Shown here one piece after another: positions 35,552-43,887 of a stretch of 64,000 bases of DNA. A model generated the notes under the pieces. The model was not told the origin of the DNA. It saw only the letters and a list, made by a program, of their open reading frames with translations, and did not search any database. The stretch is from Desulfobacterales bacterium (GTDB lineage: Bacteria; Desulfobacterota; Desulfobacteria; Desulfobacterales; JAHEIW01). The stretch lies in the NCBI GenBank assembly GCA_030145015.1, contig JAQYWI010000001.1:1-64000 (forward strand), read 5' to 3'. The translations under genes and the position numbers were made by a program. Positions within the stretch are counted from its first letter, which is position 1, and every line of letters starts with the position of its first letter.

Positions 35552-36852
35552 AACCCCTTTTAAGCGCTGCTGTCTGTATCACCGGTTTGATTTTCGCTGC
35601 AACCTGCGGGGCTTACCCCCTGGATGGTTATGGGTATACCGGCATTGCCAGATTGGAAGCTTATCGCCTGGCCATGGAAGGCAAGGTGCGGGCGCCCAAG
35701 CAGCCGCCCGGCGCGCTGTTGTCGCTTGATCAGGTGGATTTACGCCTGCAGGCCAAGACCGACTTTGAGATTCCGCCTGCCGACGCCGAATTTGTTGCCC
35801 AGGTGCAAAACTTGCTGGGAGCTGAAGCGGATCGCTATGCTTTGGCGGTGCTGGATTTAACCAAAATTGAACAGCCGCGATATGCCGAACACCGCAGCAC
35901 GGAACGGGCCAACCCGGGCAGTGTGGGTAAAATTTTGATTGCCCAGGGTGTTTTCCAGGCGCTGGCCGACCTTTATCCGGACAATATCGATGCACGACTG
36001 AGCATATTACGCAAGACGGTGGTCACCGCCGATGAATTTATTCAATCGGATCATCATGCAGTTCCGGTTTGGCAGCCGGGAGATTCCCGGGTGCGATATC
36101 CTAAAATTCAGATTGGTGACCAGGCCAGCTTATGGACCTACCTGGACTGGATGCTTTCAGCCAGCTCCAACGCGGCCGCCAGTATGGTATTGAAACACCT
36201 GATGTTGTTGGTTCAATACGGGCCGGCCTATCCGGTCAGCGAGACCGAAGCCCGGCAGTTTTTTAAGACCGCTTCGAAAAAGGAGCTTGCCGCCCTGCTG
36301 TCACGGGCGCTGCAGGATCCGGTTGTGCGTAACGGGCTGGATTTGGAACAGCTGCGCCAGGGGTCTTTTTTTACGAGGAAAGGCAAACAGCTGGTGCCGG
36401 GCACTACCAGTTATGCCACACCCCAGGAATTGATGCACTGGTTGATAAAGCTGGAGCAGGGCCAATTGGTGGATGCCTTTTCCAGCCGTGAAATCAAGCG
36501 ACTGCTGTATATGACCCAAAGGCGCATCCGTTATGCGTCGGCGCCGGCGCTGGCCGCATCGGCCGTCTATTTTAAATCCGGTTCGCTGTATAAATGCGAA
36601 TCCGAAGCCGATTTTGAGTGTAAAAAGTACCAAGGCAACGTCACCAATATGCTCAATTCGGTGGCGATCATCGAGGCGCCGGCCGCCGATCGGCAGCTGT
36701 ATTATATGGTGGTGGTCATGTCGAATGTCCTGCGGAAAAATTCAGCAGTTGTCCATCAAACGCTGGCCACACGTATTCACCGTATGTTGGAGAAATTTTA
36801 TGGGGTGGGAAAATTTAGAACCCCTCTCAAAAATGCATCTAACGCTCAATAG
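35548..36852 (+). CDS. Exported class A beta-lactamase-like serine hydrolase
   Basis: The start overlaps the dikinase stop as ATGA, so translation is coupled. The 434-residue protein has a signal peptide (LLSAAVCITGLIFAATCGA) and the three motifs of serine beta-lactamase/penicillin-binding folds: SVGK (Ser125-Lys128), SSN in MLSASSNAAAS, and KSG in YFKSGSLY. The last 12 residues (RTPLKNASNAQ) and the stop are encoded by the MITE-like element starting at 36816, so the native C terminus was replaced. It could cut or edit peptidoglycan or another amide/ester; coupling to a dikinase-like enzyme is unexplained. Confidence 0.75.
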   Translation: MKPLLSAAVCITGLIFAATCGAYPLDGYGYTGIARLEAYRLAMEGKVRAPKQPPGALLSLDQVDLRLQAKTDFEIPPADAEFVAQVQNLLGAEADRYALAVLDLTKIEQPRYAEHRSTERANPGSVGKILIAQGVFQALADLYPDNIDARLSILRKTVVTADEFIQSDHHAVPVWQPGDSRVRYPKIQIGDQASLWTYLDWMLSASSNAAASMVLKHLMLLVQYGPAYPVSETEARQFFKTASKKELAALLSRALQDPVVRNGLDLEQLRQGSFFTRKGKQLVPGTTSYATPQELMHWLIKLEQGQLVDAFSSREIKRLLYMTQRRIRYASAPALAASAVYFKSGSLYKCESEADFECKKYQGNVTNMLNSVAIIEAPAADRQLYYMVVVMSNVLRKNSAVVHQTLATRIHRMLEKFYGVGKFRTPLKNASNAQ

Positions 36853-36963
36853 CTGCGTTACCGGCCTCCTCAAAATGCTCACATACTATCATGTATGCTG
36901 CGCTTTTTCGTCGGTCGGTGCCTTGCTCTAGAGCGTGATCTACTATTTTTGAGAAGGGTTCTA
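36816..36963. mobile_element. MITE-like element, copy 2, between convergent genes
   Basis: TAGAACCCCTCTCAAAAA (36816-36833) and TTTTTGAGAAGGGTTCTA (36946-36963) are inverted copies with one mismatch. The interior shares GCATCTAA...GCTGCGTT and a CTCACATACT...ATGTATGCTG palindrome with copy 1 at 4473-4720. The left end encodes the C terminus and stop of the 35548 gene, and the right end supplies the TAG stop (36963-36961) of the convergent 36961 gene. Confidence 0.75.
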
Positions 36964-37848
36964 GTTCGAATGGATCTCAGGCGGGCAAATGATGCCGTCA
37001 AGGGCCACAATCAGTTCCTGGAGCCAGCGTTCACCTTTGGCGCTTTTGGCCAGTGCCACGGCGATATAACGGCGGCCATGATGCTCGACAATAGCACTGT
37101 CGGAATGATAGGGTCCCCATGTACCGGATTTTCGGTAAATTTCTGAATCCGGCTGAACCTCTTTTAGCCCTTTGACAAATTTGTGCTCGATTTCAGTTTC
37201 CGCCAGGATCGATTTCATTAATTTGCTCAGTTCCGGCGAAACCAGCTGGCCGGTTTCCAGCAGGTAATAAAAGCGGGCCACCTGCAGGGCGGTGGCGCCG
37301 TGGGAAAGATTGTGCAGCGGATCCCGTTTCCAGGCCGGCGCTTTGGCATAGTCTTTACCGACCCAGAGACCGCCGTTTTTTTGCGGGTCATACAATCGGT
37401 AGCGGGGCGATTGCAGCAGCTCGGCCAGATACTCCATTCCGACGCGATGAAGGATCTCAGTTGCTGCCGCGTTGGAGGAGTTGCGGATCATTTGTTTAAG
37501 TTTTTCAAGGGTTTCCTCATTGAGATCCATTTCACCGTTGGCGATTTTTTCAAAGGCACCCAGAAGGATGGCGATTTTTGGCAGGCTGGCGGCATACATC
37601 ATCTCATTCGGATTAACGTAAGCCATTCTGGGCGCGGATGTATCGGTGATATCGACCACGACAACGCTGAGTTGTTTGCGCTCGGTCGCATTTTGGAGGT
37701 GCAGAGAACCTAAACGCGTTACCAGTGCCTTTTGCAACCTCGGATCACAGGATTCGCCCAGGGACGGATCCTCGGGTTGGCTACCTGCCGGGCAGACGAG
37801 AAAAAGGGTGGTAATCAGCAGTGTAAACAGATAATAAACCTTATTCAT
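36961..37848 (-). CDS. Class A beta-lactamase-related serine hydrolase
   Basis: From ATG 37848 this 295-residue protein has a signal peptide (LFTLLITTLFLVCPAGSQ) and a class A fold: AASLPKI (Ser88-Lys91), SSN in RNSSNAAATEIL and KSG in YRKSGTWGP. The class A omega-loop Glu of true beta-lactamases is not obvious, so it is more likely a peptidase or esterase of cell-wall peptides than a resistance enzyme. It faces the 35548 serine hydrolase tail to tail; the two are probably paralogues. Its stop codon is inside the MITE-like element. Confidence 0.8.
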   Translation of the reverse strand: MNKVYYLFTLLITTLFLVCPAGSQPEDPSLGESCDPRLQKALVTRLGSLHLQNATERKQLSVVVVDITDTSAPRMAYVNPNEMMYAASLPKIAILLGAFEKIANGEMDLNEETLEKLKQMIRNSSNAAATEILHRVGMEYLAELLQSPRYRLYDPQKNGGLWVGKDYAKAPAWKRDPLHNLSHGATALQVARFYYLLETGQLVSPELSKLMKSILAETEIEHKFVKGLKEVQPDSEIYRKSGTWGPYHSDSAIVEHHGRRYIAVALAKSAKGERWLQELIVALDGIICPPEIHSN

Positions 37849-37883
37849 AACAATTATTATTACTAATTTTTCAGGAATTGCAA

Positions 37884-39170
37884 GTGAAAGTTTCAAATAT
37901 CGACATTATTGCGGAATGTAAGGCCCGATATATTGCCCTTCGTAAGCTTGGATTCAGAGCTTTATTTCTGTTTGTTAATTTTTTTCTGATCATCATGGCT
38001 TTATATCAGCTCAAACCGGCGAGCCGGTCGCTCTTTATTGAAGCTGTAGGCGCCCAACAGCTGCCCTATATATGGATCGCTACAGCCTTGACGATGGGCG
38101 TCTTCATTGCGTTTTATCACCGCCTTGTCGAACGCCACAGCCGAATCAATGTCGTGCTGGGCACCTGCCTGGTGGTCAGCGCATTACTCGTTGTTTTTCG
38201 CATATTATTGAATTATCCGGGGCCCATTGCCGCAGCCGGTTTATTCGTCTTTGTTGATATCTTGGGGGTTGTTCTGATTGAACAATTCTGGAGTCTTACG
38301 AATTCGATTTATACCACCCAGGAAGGCAAATCCTGGTACGGTTTTGTCGGTACCGGCGGATTGGTTGGCGGCGTGCTCGGCGGTTGGGTGTCGGCCATGT
38401 TAATTAAACACACGCCTTTGCAAACGCCGGATTTGCTGTTAACCGCTGCGGCAATTATCGCGATCATCTTTGTCCTGACGTGGTTCATGGGGCGAGCCGG
38501 AATTTTTTGTGAAGTCGACCATGTTGTGCGAATTATCGAGCCGAGCAGCGGCGGATGGCGTATCCTGCGTCATAGCCGCTATTTGCTCCTGATCGCCGCC
38601 ATTTTGCTTCTGGCACAGCTGGCATCGCCCTTAGTTGAATATCAATTTTTAAACAGCGTTGAAGTTTCCTTTCCGGAGCGGGAAGCCCGGACCGCATTTT
38701 TGTCGTTGTTTTTCGCCGTACTGGGCGTGGTGTCCATTGCGGTGAATGTGGGTATCACCCCCCTTGTCCATCGCTATTTGGGCGCGATTGCCGGGCTGCT
38801 GGTGCAGCCGTTGATGATCTGGATTTTTTCGTGGTGTTTCTTTTTTCAATCCACATTATTTTTCGCCGCGGGGACCAAAATCAGCGATCGCGCAATGTCG
38901 TATTCTATCAACCGTGCATCCAAGGAACTGCTTTACGTACCCGTGGATTCTGTTTTAATATACCAGGCCAAGGCCTGGATTGACATGTTCGGGTATCGGT
39001 TGTTTAAAGTCGCCGGATCGGTCTTGATTTTGCTGTTCACCCAGTGGTTACCGTTTACTGTAAGTTTGCCTCAGCTCAGCTGGTTTACCGTCAGCATTTG
39101 TGTTATCTGGATTATTGTTATTATGGTGTTGCGCCATGATTACCAGCTGGTTTGCGAGCAATCTGTTTGA
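37884..39170 (+). CDS. Npt1/Npt2-like nucleotide transporter family protein
   Basis: This protein of about 428 residues has about 12 membrane helices. YQLKPASRSLFIEAVGAQQLPYIWIATA and the later FFAAGTKISDRAMSYSINRASKELLYVPVD resemble the ATP/ADP translocase (TLC) and Npt1/Npt2 transporter families of intracellular bacteria; KELLYVPV and related motifs are typical of free-living homologues. Substrate here is unknown: nucleotides are possible, given the salvage genes next door. AGGA lies 7 nt before GTG 37884, which I prefer to TTG 37878. Divergent from the 36961 serine hydrolase, 35 bp apart. Confidence 0.7.
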   Translation: MKVSNIDIIAECKARYIALRKLGFRALFLFVNFFLIIMALYQLKPASRSLFIEAVGAQQLPYIWIATALTMGVFIAFYHRLVERHSRINVVLGTCLVVSALLVVFRILLNYPGPIAAAGLFVFVDILGVVLIEQFWSLTNSIYTTQEGKSWYGFVGTGGLVGGVLGGWVSAMLIKHTPLQTPDLLLTAAAIIAIIFVLTWFMGRAGIFCEVDHVVRIIEPSSGGWRILRHSRYLLLIAAILLLAQLASPLVEYQFLNSVEVSFPEREARTAFLSLFFAVLGVVSIAVNVGITPLVHRYLGAIAGLLVQPLMIWIFSWCFFFQSTLFFAAGTKISDRAMSYSINRASKELLYVPVDSVLIYQAKAWIDMFGYRLFKVAGSVLILLFTQWLPFTVSLPQLSWFTVSICVIWIIVIMVLRHDYQLVCEQSV

Positions 39171-39191
39171 AACAGGGCCTCGAGGTTGATC

Positions 39192-40061
39192 ATGAATCAG
39201 AATATCAACATTGGTATTATCGGCGGCAGCGGCTTATACGGGATGGAAGAATTGGTTGATGTTGAGCACGTCTCGATGGAGACACCCTTTGGCATCCCAT
39301 CGGGCGCCTATATTATCGGAACACTGGAAGGTATCCGGGTTGCCTTTCTTTCCAGGCACGGCCAGGGTCATCGCCTAAGCCCTTCGGAGCTTAATTTCCG
39401 GGCCAATATCTACGGATTTAAAAAGCTGGGGGTTGCGCAGCTTATCTCGGTTACCGCAGTTGGAAGCCTCAAAGAGAACATTCGCCCGCTGGATATCGTT
39501 GTTCCCGATCAATTTTTCGACGGCACCAAAGCGCGCCCCAGCACCTTTTTCGGCAACGGGCTGGTGGCTCATATCGCATTTGCCGATCCGGTGTGTCCGG
39601 ACCTTGCGAAACTGATTTATAAAGCCGGAACGCAAGTCGACGCCTCCATCCACAGCGGCGGGACCTTGCTGTGTATCGAAGGGCCGGCCTTTTCCACCCG
39701 GGCAGAGTCGAATGTCTACCGCCAATGGGGGATGGACATCATCGGCATGACCAGCCTTCAAGAAGCCAAGCTGGCCCGTGAGGCTGAAATCTGTTATGCC
39801 GCCATGGCCATGGTTACCGATTTTGACTGCTGGCGTACAGAAGAATCAGAGGTAAATGTGGAAACCGTGGTCCAAAACCTGAAAAAAAACATATCCATTG
39901 CAAAGAAGATCATCCGGACGGTGGTGCCGAAAATATCAGCAGAGCGAAAATGTATATGTGCCCAGGCCTTGAAAAACGCGATTATGACCGAAGCCGGCGC
40001 CATACCGCCGCAAACTCGAAAAAAGCTTGATCTGCTGGTGGGCAAGTATCTTAAGGAGTGA
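39192..40061 (+). CDS. mtnP: S-methyl-5'-thioadenosine phosphorylase
   Basis: This 289-residue trimeric-type nucleoside phosphorylase splits 5'-methylthioadenosine into adenine and methylthioribose-1-phosphate. IGIIGGSGLYG opens the phosphate site, RHGQGHRLSPSELNFRANI is diagnostic, and GGTLLCIEGPAFSTRAES with IIGMTSLQEAKLAREAE forms the base pocket; MTS in place of MTN-type residues is usual for MTAP. Asp in VTDFDCW accepts adenine-type bases. It follows the transporter gene by 21 bp and is closed by a terminator at 40245-40282. Confidence 0.92.
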   Translation: MNQNINIGIIGGSGLYGMEELVDVEHVSMETPFGIPSGAYIIGTLEGIRVAFLSRHGQGHRLSPSELNFRANIYGFKKLGVAQLISVTAVGSLKENIRPLDIVVPDQFFDGTKARPSTFFGNGLVAHIAFADPVCPDLAKLIYKAGTQVDASIHSGGTLLCIEGPAFSTRAESNVYRQWGMDIIGMTSLQEAKLAREAEICYAAMAMVTDFDCWRTEESEVNVETVVQNLKKNISIAKKIIRTVVPKISAERKCICAQALKNAIMTEAGAIPPQTRKKLDLLVGKYLKE

Positions 40062-40244
40062 AACTTGGAATTCAAAAGGGCTGGTTGATTTCACAAAGAG
40101 AGGTCGGTTTTCTAAGCGCTTAATCCAAATGGAATAATGGGCACGAAGTGAAGCTTTAGCGCTATGATGGAACAATGGAATATTGGGGGTATAAAGGATA
40201 GTGTCTTGATTGTTAATAGATGACTTAGGCCCTTTAAGATATAA

Positions 40245-40282
40245 AGAGGCCGTGCTTACAGAGCGCGGCCTCTGATTTTTTT
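40245..40282 (+). terminator. Rho-independent terminator after mtnP
   Basis: AGAGGCCGTGCT (40245-40256) and AGCGCGGCCTCT (40262-40273) form a 12-bp stem with one G-U pair and a short loop, followed by GATTTTTTT. It lies about 180 bp beyond the mtnP stop, in the correct orientation. Confidence 0.85.
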
Positions 40283-40346
40283 ATGGATTTGAATGGTCAA
40301 GTTTTGCCTTTGGTATGAAAGCGCTGTCTGCTGCCATTGCGGTGTG

Positions 40347-41159
40347 CTATGGCTTATAATCCCAGCGCTCGAGATGGTCTTTTCTCATCTGGTCCTTTTC
40401 AGCCGGGCTGGCACCGAAGTTGCCCCCATATACGGAACCCTCCCATTCGCCATATTGTGGATTTGGAAACATAATGAACATTTTGCCCCACTCATCCTTG
40501 ATTTTATCGGTTTCGGCAAAGCGGTCGGCAACCGATTTTTTAGCAAAAACGCTGAGAAAATCATTGAGGTTATCGCCCAACAGCAGGGCTACCTTATAAT
40601 CCTTTGTGACGATATCCCGGCGCTCTTGCTTGTCACTGGATTTGGTGCGCAGCAGAAGGTGCTTTTTGTCCACATTGGGGAAACCCAGTGCCTTCAGATT
40701 CTTTTCGGTACCTTCATACCCGACCATTTTGCGGTTGGTGACGTAAAAAACTTCGACGCCCCTTCCCTTGGCGTAATTTAAAAACTCCGCTGCGCCCGGA
40801 ATCGCTTTGGCCTCGGCCGCCGCAATCCAGGGAATCCAGGTTTTGGAGGAATATCCAAAATCCTGACCAATAAGCCAGGCCTGATAGGCCGAATTGTCAA
40901 TTACGGTTTCATCGGCATCGACGATAATGGCCACGGGTTTGGATCCCGAATAGGTCGCCAGAAAAGCATCGAGGTTCATCTTGGACAGGTTAAAAGACTG
41001 ATAGCATAAGGCACGATATTCAGCCGATGTCTGAACCCAATTGATAGCCAGGACGGACTGCTCATTCAGATCTTTCGTATTGTACGCACACCCGACCATT
41101 AGACTCACGGCAACGAAAACCATCACAGCTAATTTGAATTTTCCACTGATTTTCTTCAT
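40347..41159 (-). CDS. Lipoprotein e(P4)-type 5'-nucleotidase/acid phosphatase
   Basis: Starting at ATG 41157-41159 behind GAGGAGGAG, this 270-residue protein has the lipoprotein signal FKLAVMVFVAVSLMVGC and a class C acid phosphatase domain. VDADETVIDNSAYQ is the HAD nucleophile motif DxDET, and LLLGDNLNDF the later Asp pair. The family (Haemophilus Hel) removes phosphate from NMN, AMP and other nucleotides at the outer membrane. That fits the adjacent nucleoside catabolism genes and the ABC importer at 58971-64000. It is convergent with mtnP. Confidence 0.9.
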   Translation of the reverse strand: MKKISGKFKLAVMVFVAVSLMVGCAYNTKDLNEQSVLAINWVQTSAEYRALCYQSFNLSKMNLDAFLATYSGSKPVAIIVDADETVIDNSAYQAWLIGQDFGYSSKTWIPWIAAAEAKAIPGAAEFLNYAKGRGVEVFYVTNRKMVGYEGTEKNLKALGFPNVDKKHLLLRTKSSDKQERRDIVTKDYKVALLLGDNLNDFLSVFAKKSVADRFAETDKIKDEWGKMFIMFPNPQYGEWEGSVYGGNFGASPAEKDQMRKDHLERWDYKP

Positions 41160-41386
41160 TGAATCTCCTCCTCTCTTTTGGGTGGGTGCCCATAGGGCAA
41201 TATATAAGGATGCGCCCAAAGCATACAATTCGAAAAGAGCGGATGCCTTGAGTGTTGAAAACTTTCGCGAGACGATCGGTAAAATTCGGCACATTATATT
41301 CACAGATTTTAAATAATGCAATCAACTTTTGGCAGTTTTTGGGCTCTTTTCTTGCGTAGGGATGGTCAATTGCATTATGATACGAC

Positions 41387-41498
41387 TAGCCATCTCAAAA
41401 ATGCATCAACGCAAGTGCGCTAAAGTTAGAAGTGAACTAAAGTGACTAAAGTTAAGGAATTCTGGCATTTTTATAAAAAGATGGAGCATAGCGACACC
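41387..41498. repeat. MITE end plus palindromic repeat family B, copy C
   Basis: TAGCCATCTCAAAAATGCATC at 41387-41407 is a left end of the MITE-like family with a 3-base deletion. It is followed by GTGAACTAAAGTGACTAAAG (41432-41451) and AAAAAGATGGAGCATAGCGA (41475-41494), the family B arms and core also found at 25399-25529. Two repeat families thus abut directly before deoB. Confidence 0.65.
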
Positions 41499-41554
41499 TT
41501 TATATCCGGTCATCTTCATTTAAAATTAGCAATTAAGAAGGGGTTTAATTCGCG

Positions 41555-42739
41555 ATGATCAAGCGCGTCATCCTGATTGTCATGGACAGTGTCGGCGTCG
41601 GCCATCTCCCGGATGCGGAGCGGTTCAATGATGCGCGAGCCGATACCCTGCTGCATATTTACCGGCAAACCGGCAGACTGGACATTCCCAACCTTTGTGC
41701 TTTAGGCCTGGGAAAAATTGCAGCGGTCGGCTGTAAAACACGAGAAATTATCGGCTGTTACGGCAAGATGGCCGAGCAATCGCCCGGCAAGGATACGACC
41801 ACGGGTCATTGGGAGATTGCCGGCCTCGTGCTGGATTCGGCTTTTCCCACCTATCCGAATGGGTTTCCCGGGGAGATCATTGCAGCCTTTGAAGAAAAGA
41901 TCGGCAAAAAGATTCTGGGGAACTACCCGGGTTCCGGGACAGAAATTATTGAAGCGCTCGGAGAAGCGCATCTGAAAACGGGCAACCCGATTGTCTACAC
42001 TTCAGCGGATTCGGTCTTCCAGATTGCCGCGCACGAAGACATGGTCCCGCTGGAAAACCTCTATGAATACTGCCGAATCGCCAGAAGTATTTTAAGCGGT
42101 CCGCATGCCGTCGGCCGGGTGATTGCCAGGCCCTTCAGGGGAACCCCCGGTAAGTTTGAAAGGCACAATGCCGCCCGCAAGGATTTTTCGGTTCCACCGC
42201 CGGCAGAAACCCTGCTGGATCTTCTCGAAAAAAAAGGGTTTGCCACCGTCGGTATCGGCAAAATCGGAGATCTTTTCGGGCACCGCGGGCTGAGCGCCGA
42301 AATTCATACCGACAGCAACGAAGACGGTGTCGAGCGCACTTTGGAATCCATGAAAAAGTATCGCCGGCAAAAGGGTTTGATCTTTGTTAACCTGGTGGAT
42401 TTTGATATGGTATACGGGCACCGCCGCAATGTGGCCGGCTATGCCCGGGCGCTTGAAGCTTTTGATGGGCGTATCCCCCGGATTCTGCGTGCGATGTCGC
42501 CGGATGACCTGCTGATAATTACAGCAGATCACGGCTGCGATCCGAGTCATCAGGCCCACACCGATCATACGCGCGAATATGTGCCCCTGCTGGTCTATGG
42601 AACCGGGATAAAAAAAGATGTAAATCTTGGAATACGCGCGACTTTTGCCGACTGCGGCCAGACCATTGCCGATATTCTGGGTGCCGGGAAGTTAACTTCC
42701 GGTAAAAGTTTCAAAAAGGATATTGTGTATGGATGCTAA
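41555..42739 (+). CDS. deoB: Phosphopentomutase
   Basis: This 394-residue alkaline-phosphatase-superfamily enzyme interconverts (deoxy)ribose-1-phosphate and -5-phosphate, feeding DeoC. It begins IKRVILIVMDSVGVGHLPDA with the metal Asp, has the phospho-acceptor Thr in GKDTTTGHWEIAG, and carries VNLVDFDMVYGHRRN and TADHGCDPSHQAHTDHTRE with the remaining metal ligands. Length matches the family. It begins the nucleoside catabolic operon and overlaps the next gene by 11 bp. Confidence 0.95.
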   Translation: MIKRVILIVMDSVGVGHLPDAERFNDARADTLLHIYRQTGRLDIPNLCALGLGKIAAVGCKTREIIGCYGKMAEQSPGKDTTTGHWEIAGLVLDSAFPTYPNGFPGEIIAAFEEKIGKKILGNYPGSGTEIIEALGEAHLKTGNPIVYTSADSVFQIAAHEDMVPLENLYEYCRIARSILSGPHAVGRVIARPFRGTPGKFERHNAARKDFSVPPPAETLLDLLEKKGFATVGIGKIGDLFGHRGLSAEIHTDSNEDGVERTLESMKKYRRQKGLIFVNLVDFDMVYGHRRNVAGYARALEAFDGRIPRILRAMSPDDLLIITADHGCDPSHQAHTDHTREYVPLLVYGTGIKKDVNLGIRATFADCGQTIADILGAGKLTSGKSFKKDIVYGC

Positions 42740-43541
42740 GGTCATTGAAGCCGTAAGCACATTAAAACGCCATATTAGCGATCAGCCTCACATCGGAATC
42801 ATACTGGGCAGCGGGCTTGGCGGACTGCTTGATGAGATTGAAAATCCAGTCAGCGTCCGGTTTGAAGACATACCCCATTTCCCGGTGTCTTCAGTCGCTG
42901 GTCATCGCGGAGAAGTATTATGCGGCACCCTTTCCGGCGCATGCCTTTTGGCACTTTCCGGAAGAGTCCACTACTATGAGGGTTACGCCATGCAGCAGGT
43001 CGTGTTTCCGATCCGGGTCATGGCCGCATTTGATGTGAAAACCGTTATTGTTACCAATTCGGTTGGCGCTATTAATGCGGCTTACAAACCCGGGAATATT
43101 GTGGCCATCAGGGATCACATCAACTTTATGGGCGGCAACCCCTTAAAGGGATCCAATGACTTTGTGGATCTGACAGCGGCCTACAGCCGTGAATTGAGAA
43201 ATCTGGCCCGCCAAATGGCCGACCGGCAAGGCATCACTCTGCGGTCGGGCGTATATGCGGCCTATAGCGGGCCGTCATATGAAACCCCTGCTGAAATCAG
43301 AGCCCTGCGCACCATGGGGGCCGACATGGTGGGCATGTCCACCGTACCGGAAGTGATTCAGGCCAACAGTCTGGGGATGAAGGTCCTCGGGCTTTCCATG
43401 ATCACCAATATGGCGGCCGGCATGAGCGCAAAACCGCTTTCACATCAGGACGTCATTAAGACCTCTAAAAAAGCATCCGCAAAATTCGGCGCCCTGGTAA
43501 AGGCGATTATCGGAGAACTTGAGCGGAGAGAGATACAGTAA
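42729..43541 (+). CDS. punA: Purine nucleoside phosphorylase, trimeric type
   Basis: This 270-residue enzyme cleaves purine (deoxy)nucleosides to base and pentose-1-phosphate. GIILGSGLGGL binds phosphate, HFPVSSVAGHRGEVLCG and GRVHYYEGYAMQQV are family blocks, AAYSGPSYETPAEIRALR carries the base-site Glu, and MITNMAAGM the Asn typical of guanosine/inosine-preferring trimeric enzymes. ATG 42729 lies inside the end of deoB, implying coupled translation. TTG 42723 is an alternative start without better support. Confidence 0.93.
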   Translation: MDAKVIEAVSTLKRHISDQPHIGIILGSGLGGLLDEIENPVSVRFEDIPHFPVSSVAGHRGEVLCGTLSGACLLALSGRVHYYEGYAMQQVVFPIRVMAAFDVKTVIVTNSVGAINAAYKPGNIVAIRDHINFMGGNPLKGSNDFVDLTAAYSRELRNLARQMADRQGITLRSGVYAAYSGPSYETPAEIRALRTMGADMVGMSTVPEVIQANSLGMKVLGLSMITNMAAGMSAKPLSHQDVIKTSKKASAKFGALVKAIIGELERREIQ

Positions 43542-43572
43542 ATTGAATGGATTCTGTTTTTATTTTTTTTTA

Positions 43573-43821
43573 TTGACAGGATCTACTGGATTAACAGGAT
43601 TATTTTTATTTTTCATCACTTTCCAGAAGAAAGTGATGAAACTCAATCCCGCCTTACGGCGGGAAAAAAACAAATAACTAACTTTATAAGAAAGAACTTG
43701 TTCCTATGTTTTAACTTTTGCTGTTGGCATTAATTTTTTATTCGCCGGAGGCGATTGAAATTTTTGGCTTTCATCTGGAAAGCCAAAAAAATATCCAGTA
43801 AATCCTGTTGATCCTGTCTAA
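43573..43821. repeat. Hairpin-dense inverted repeat between nucleoside phosphorylase genes
   Basis: GACAGGATCTACTGGATTAA (from 43575) and, inverted, the stretch ending ATCCTGTTGATCCTGTC (43803-43819) bracket about 250 bp. Inside are perfect hairpins at 43614-43638 (CATCACTTTC arms) and 43761-43789 (12-bp arms around TTGGCTTTC), plus smaller GC hairpins near 43651 and 43744. The two main hairpin loops are inverted near-copies of one another. No gene is present. Confidence 0.65.
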
Positions 43822-43887
43822 AAATGCGTTTAAATAGAATCCATTCCGCATCCTGACTCACAAATTTTTGTGAGGAGCCAAAAAGCG

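Noticed and set aside
36961..37848. True class A beta-lactamase resistance gene
   Set aside because: The three fold motifs are present, but the omega-loop Glu motif is not evident, so the resistance call is not supported.
43761..43789. Rho-independent terminator after the purine phosphorylase gene
   Set aside because: The stem is perfect but is preceded by T and followed by A on both strands, so neither direction has the needed U-tract.
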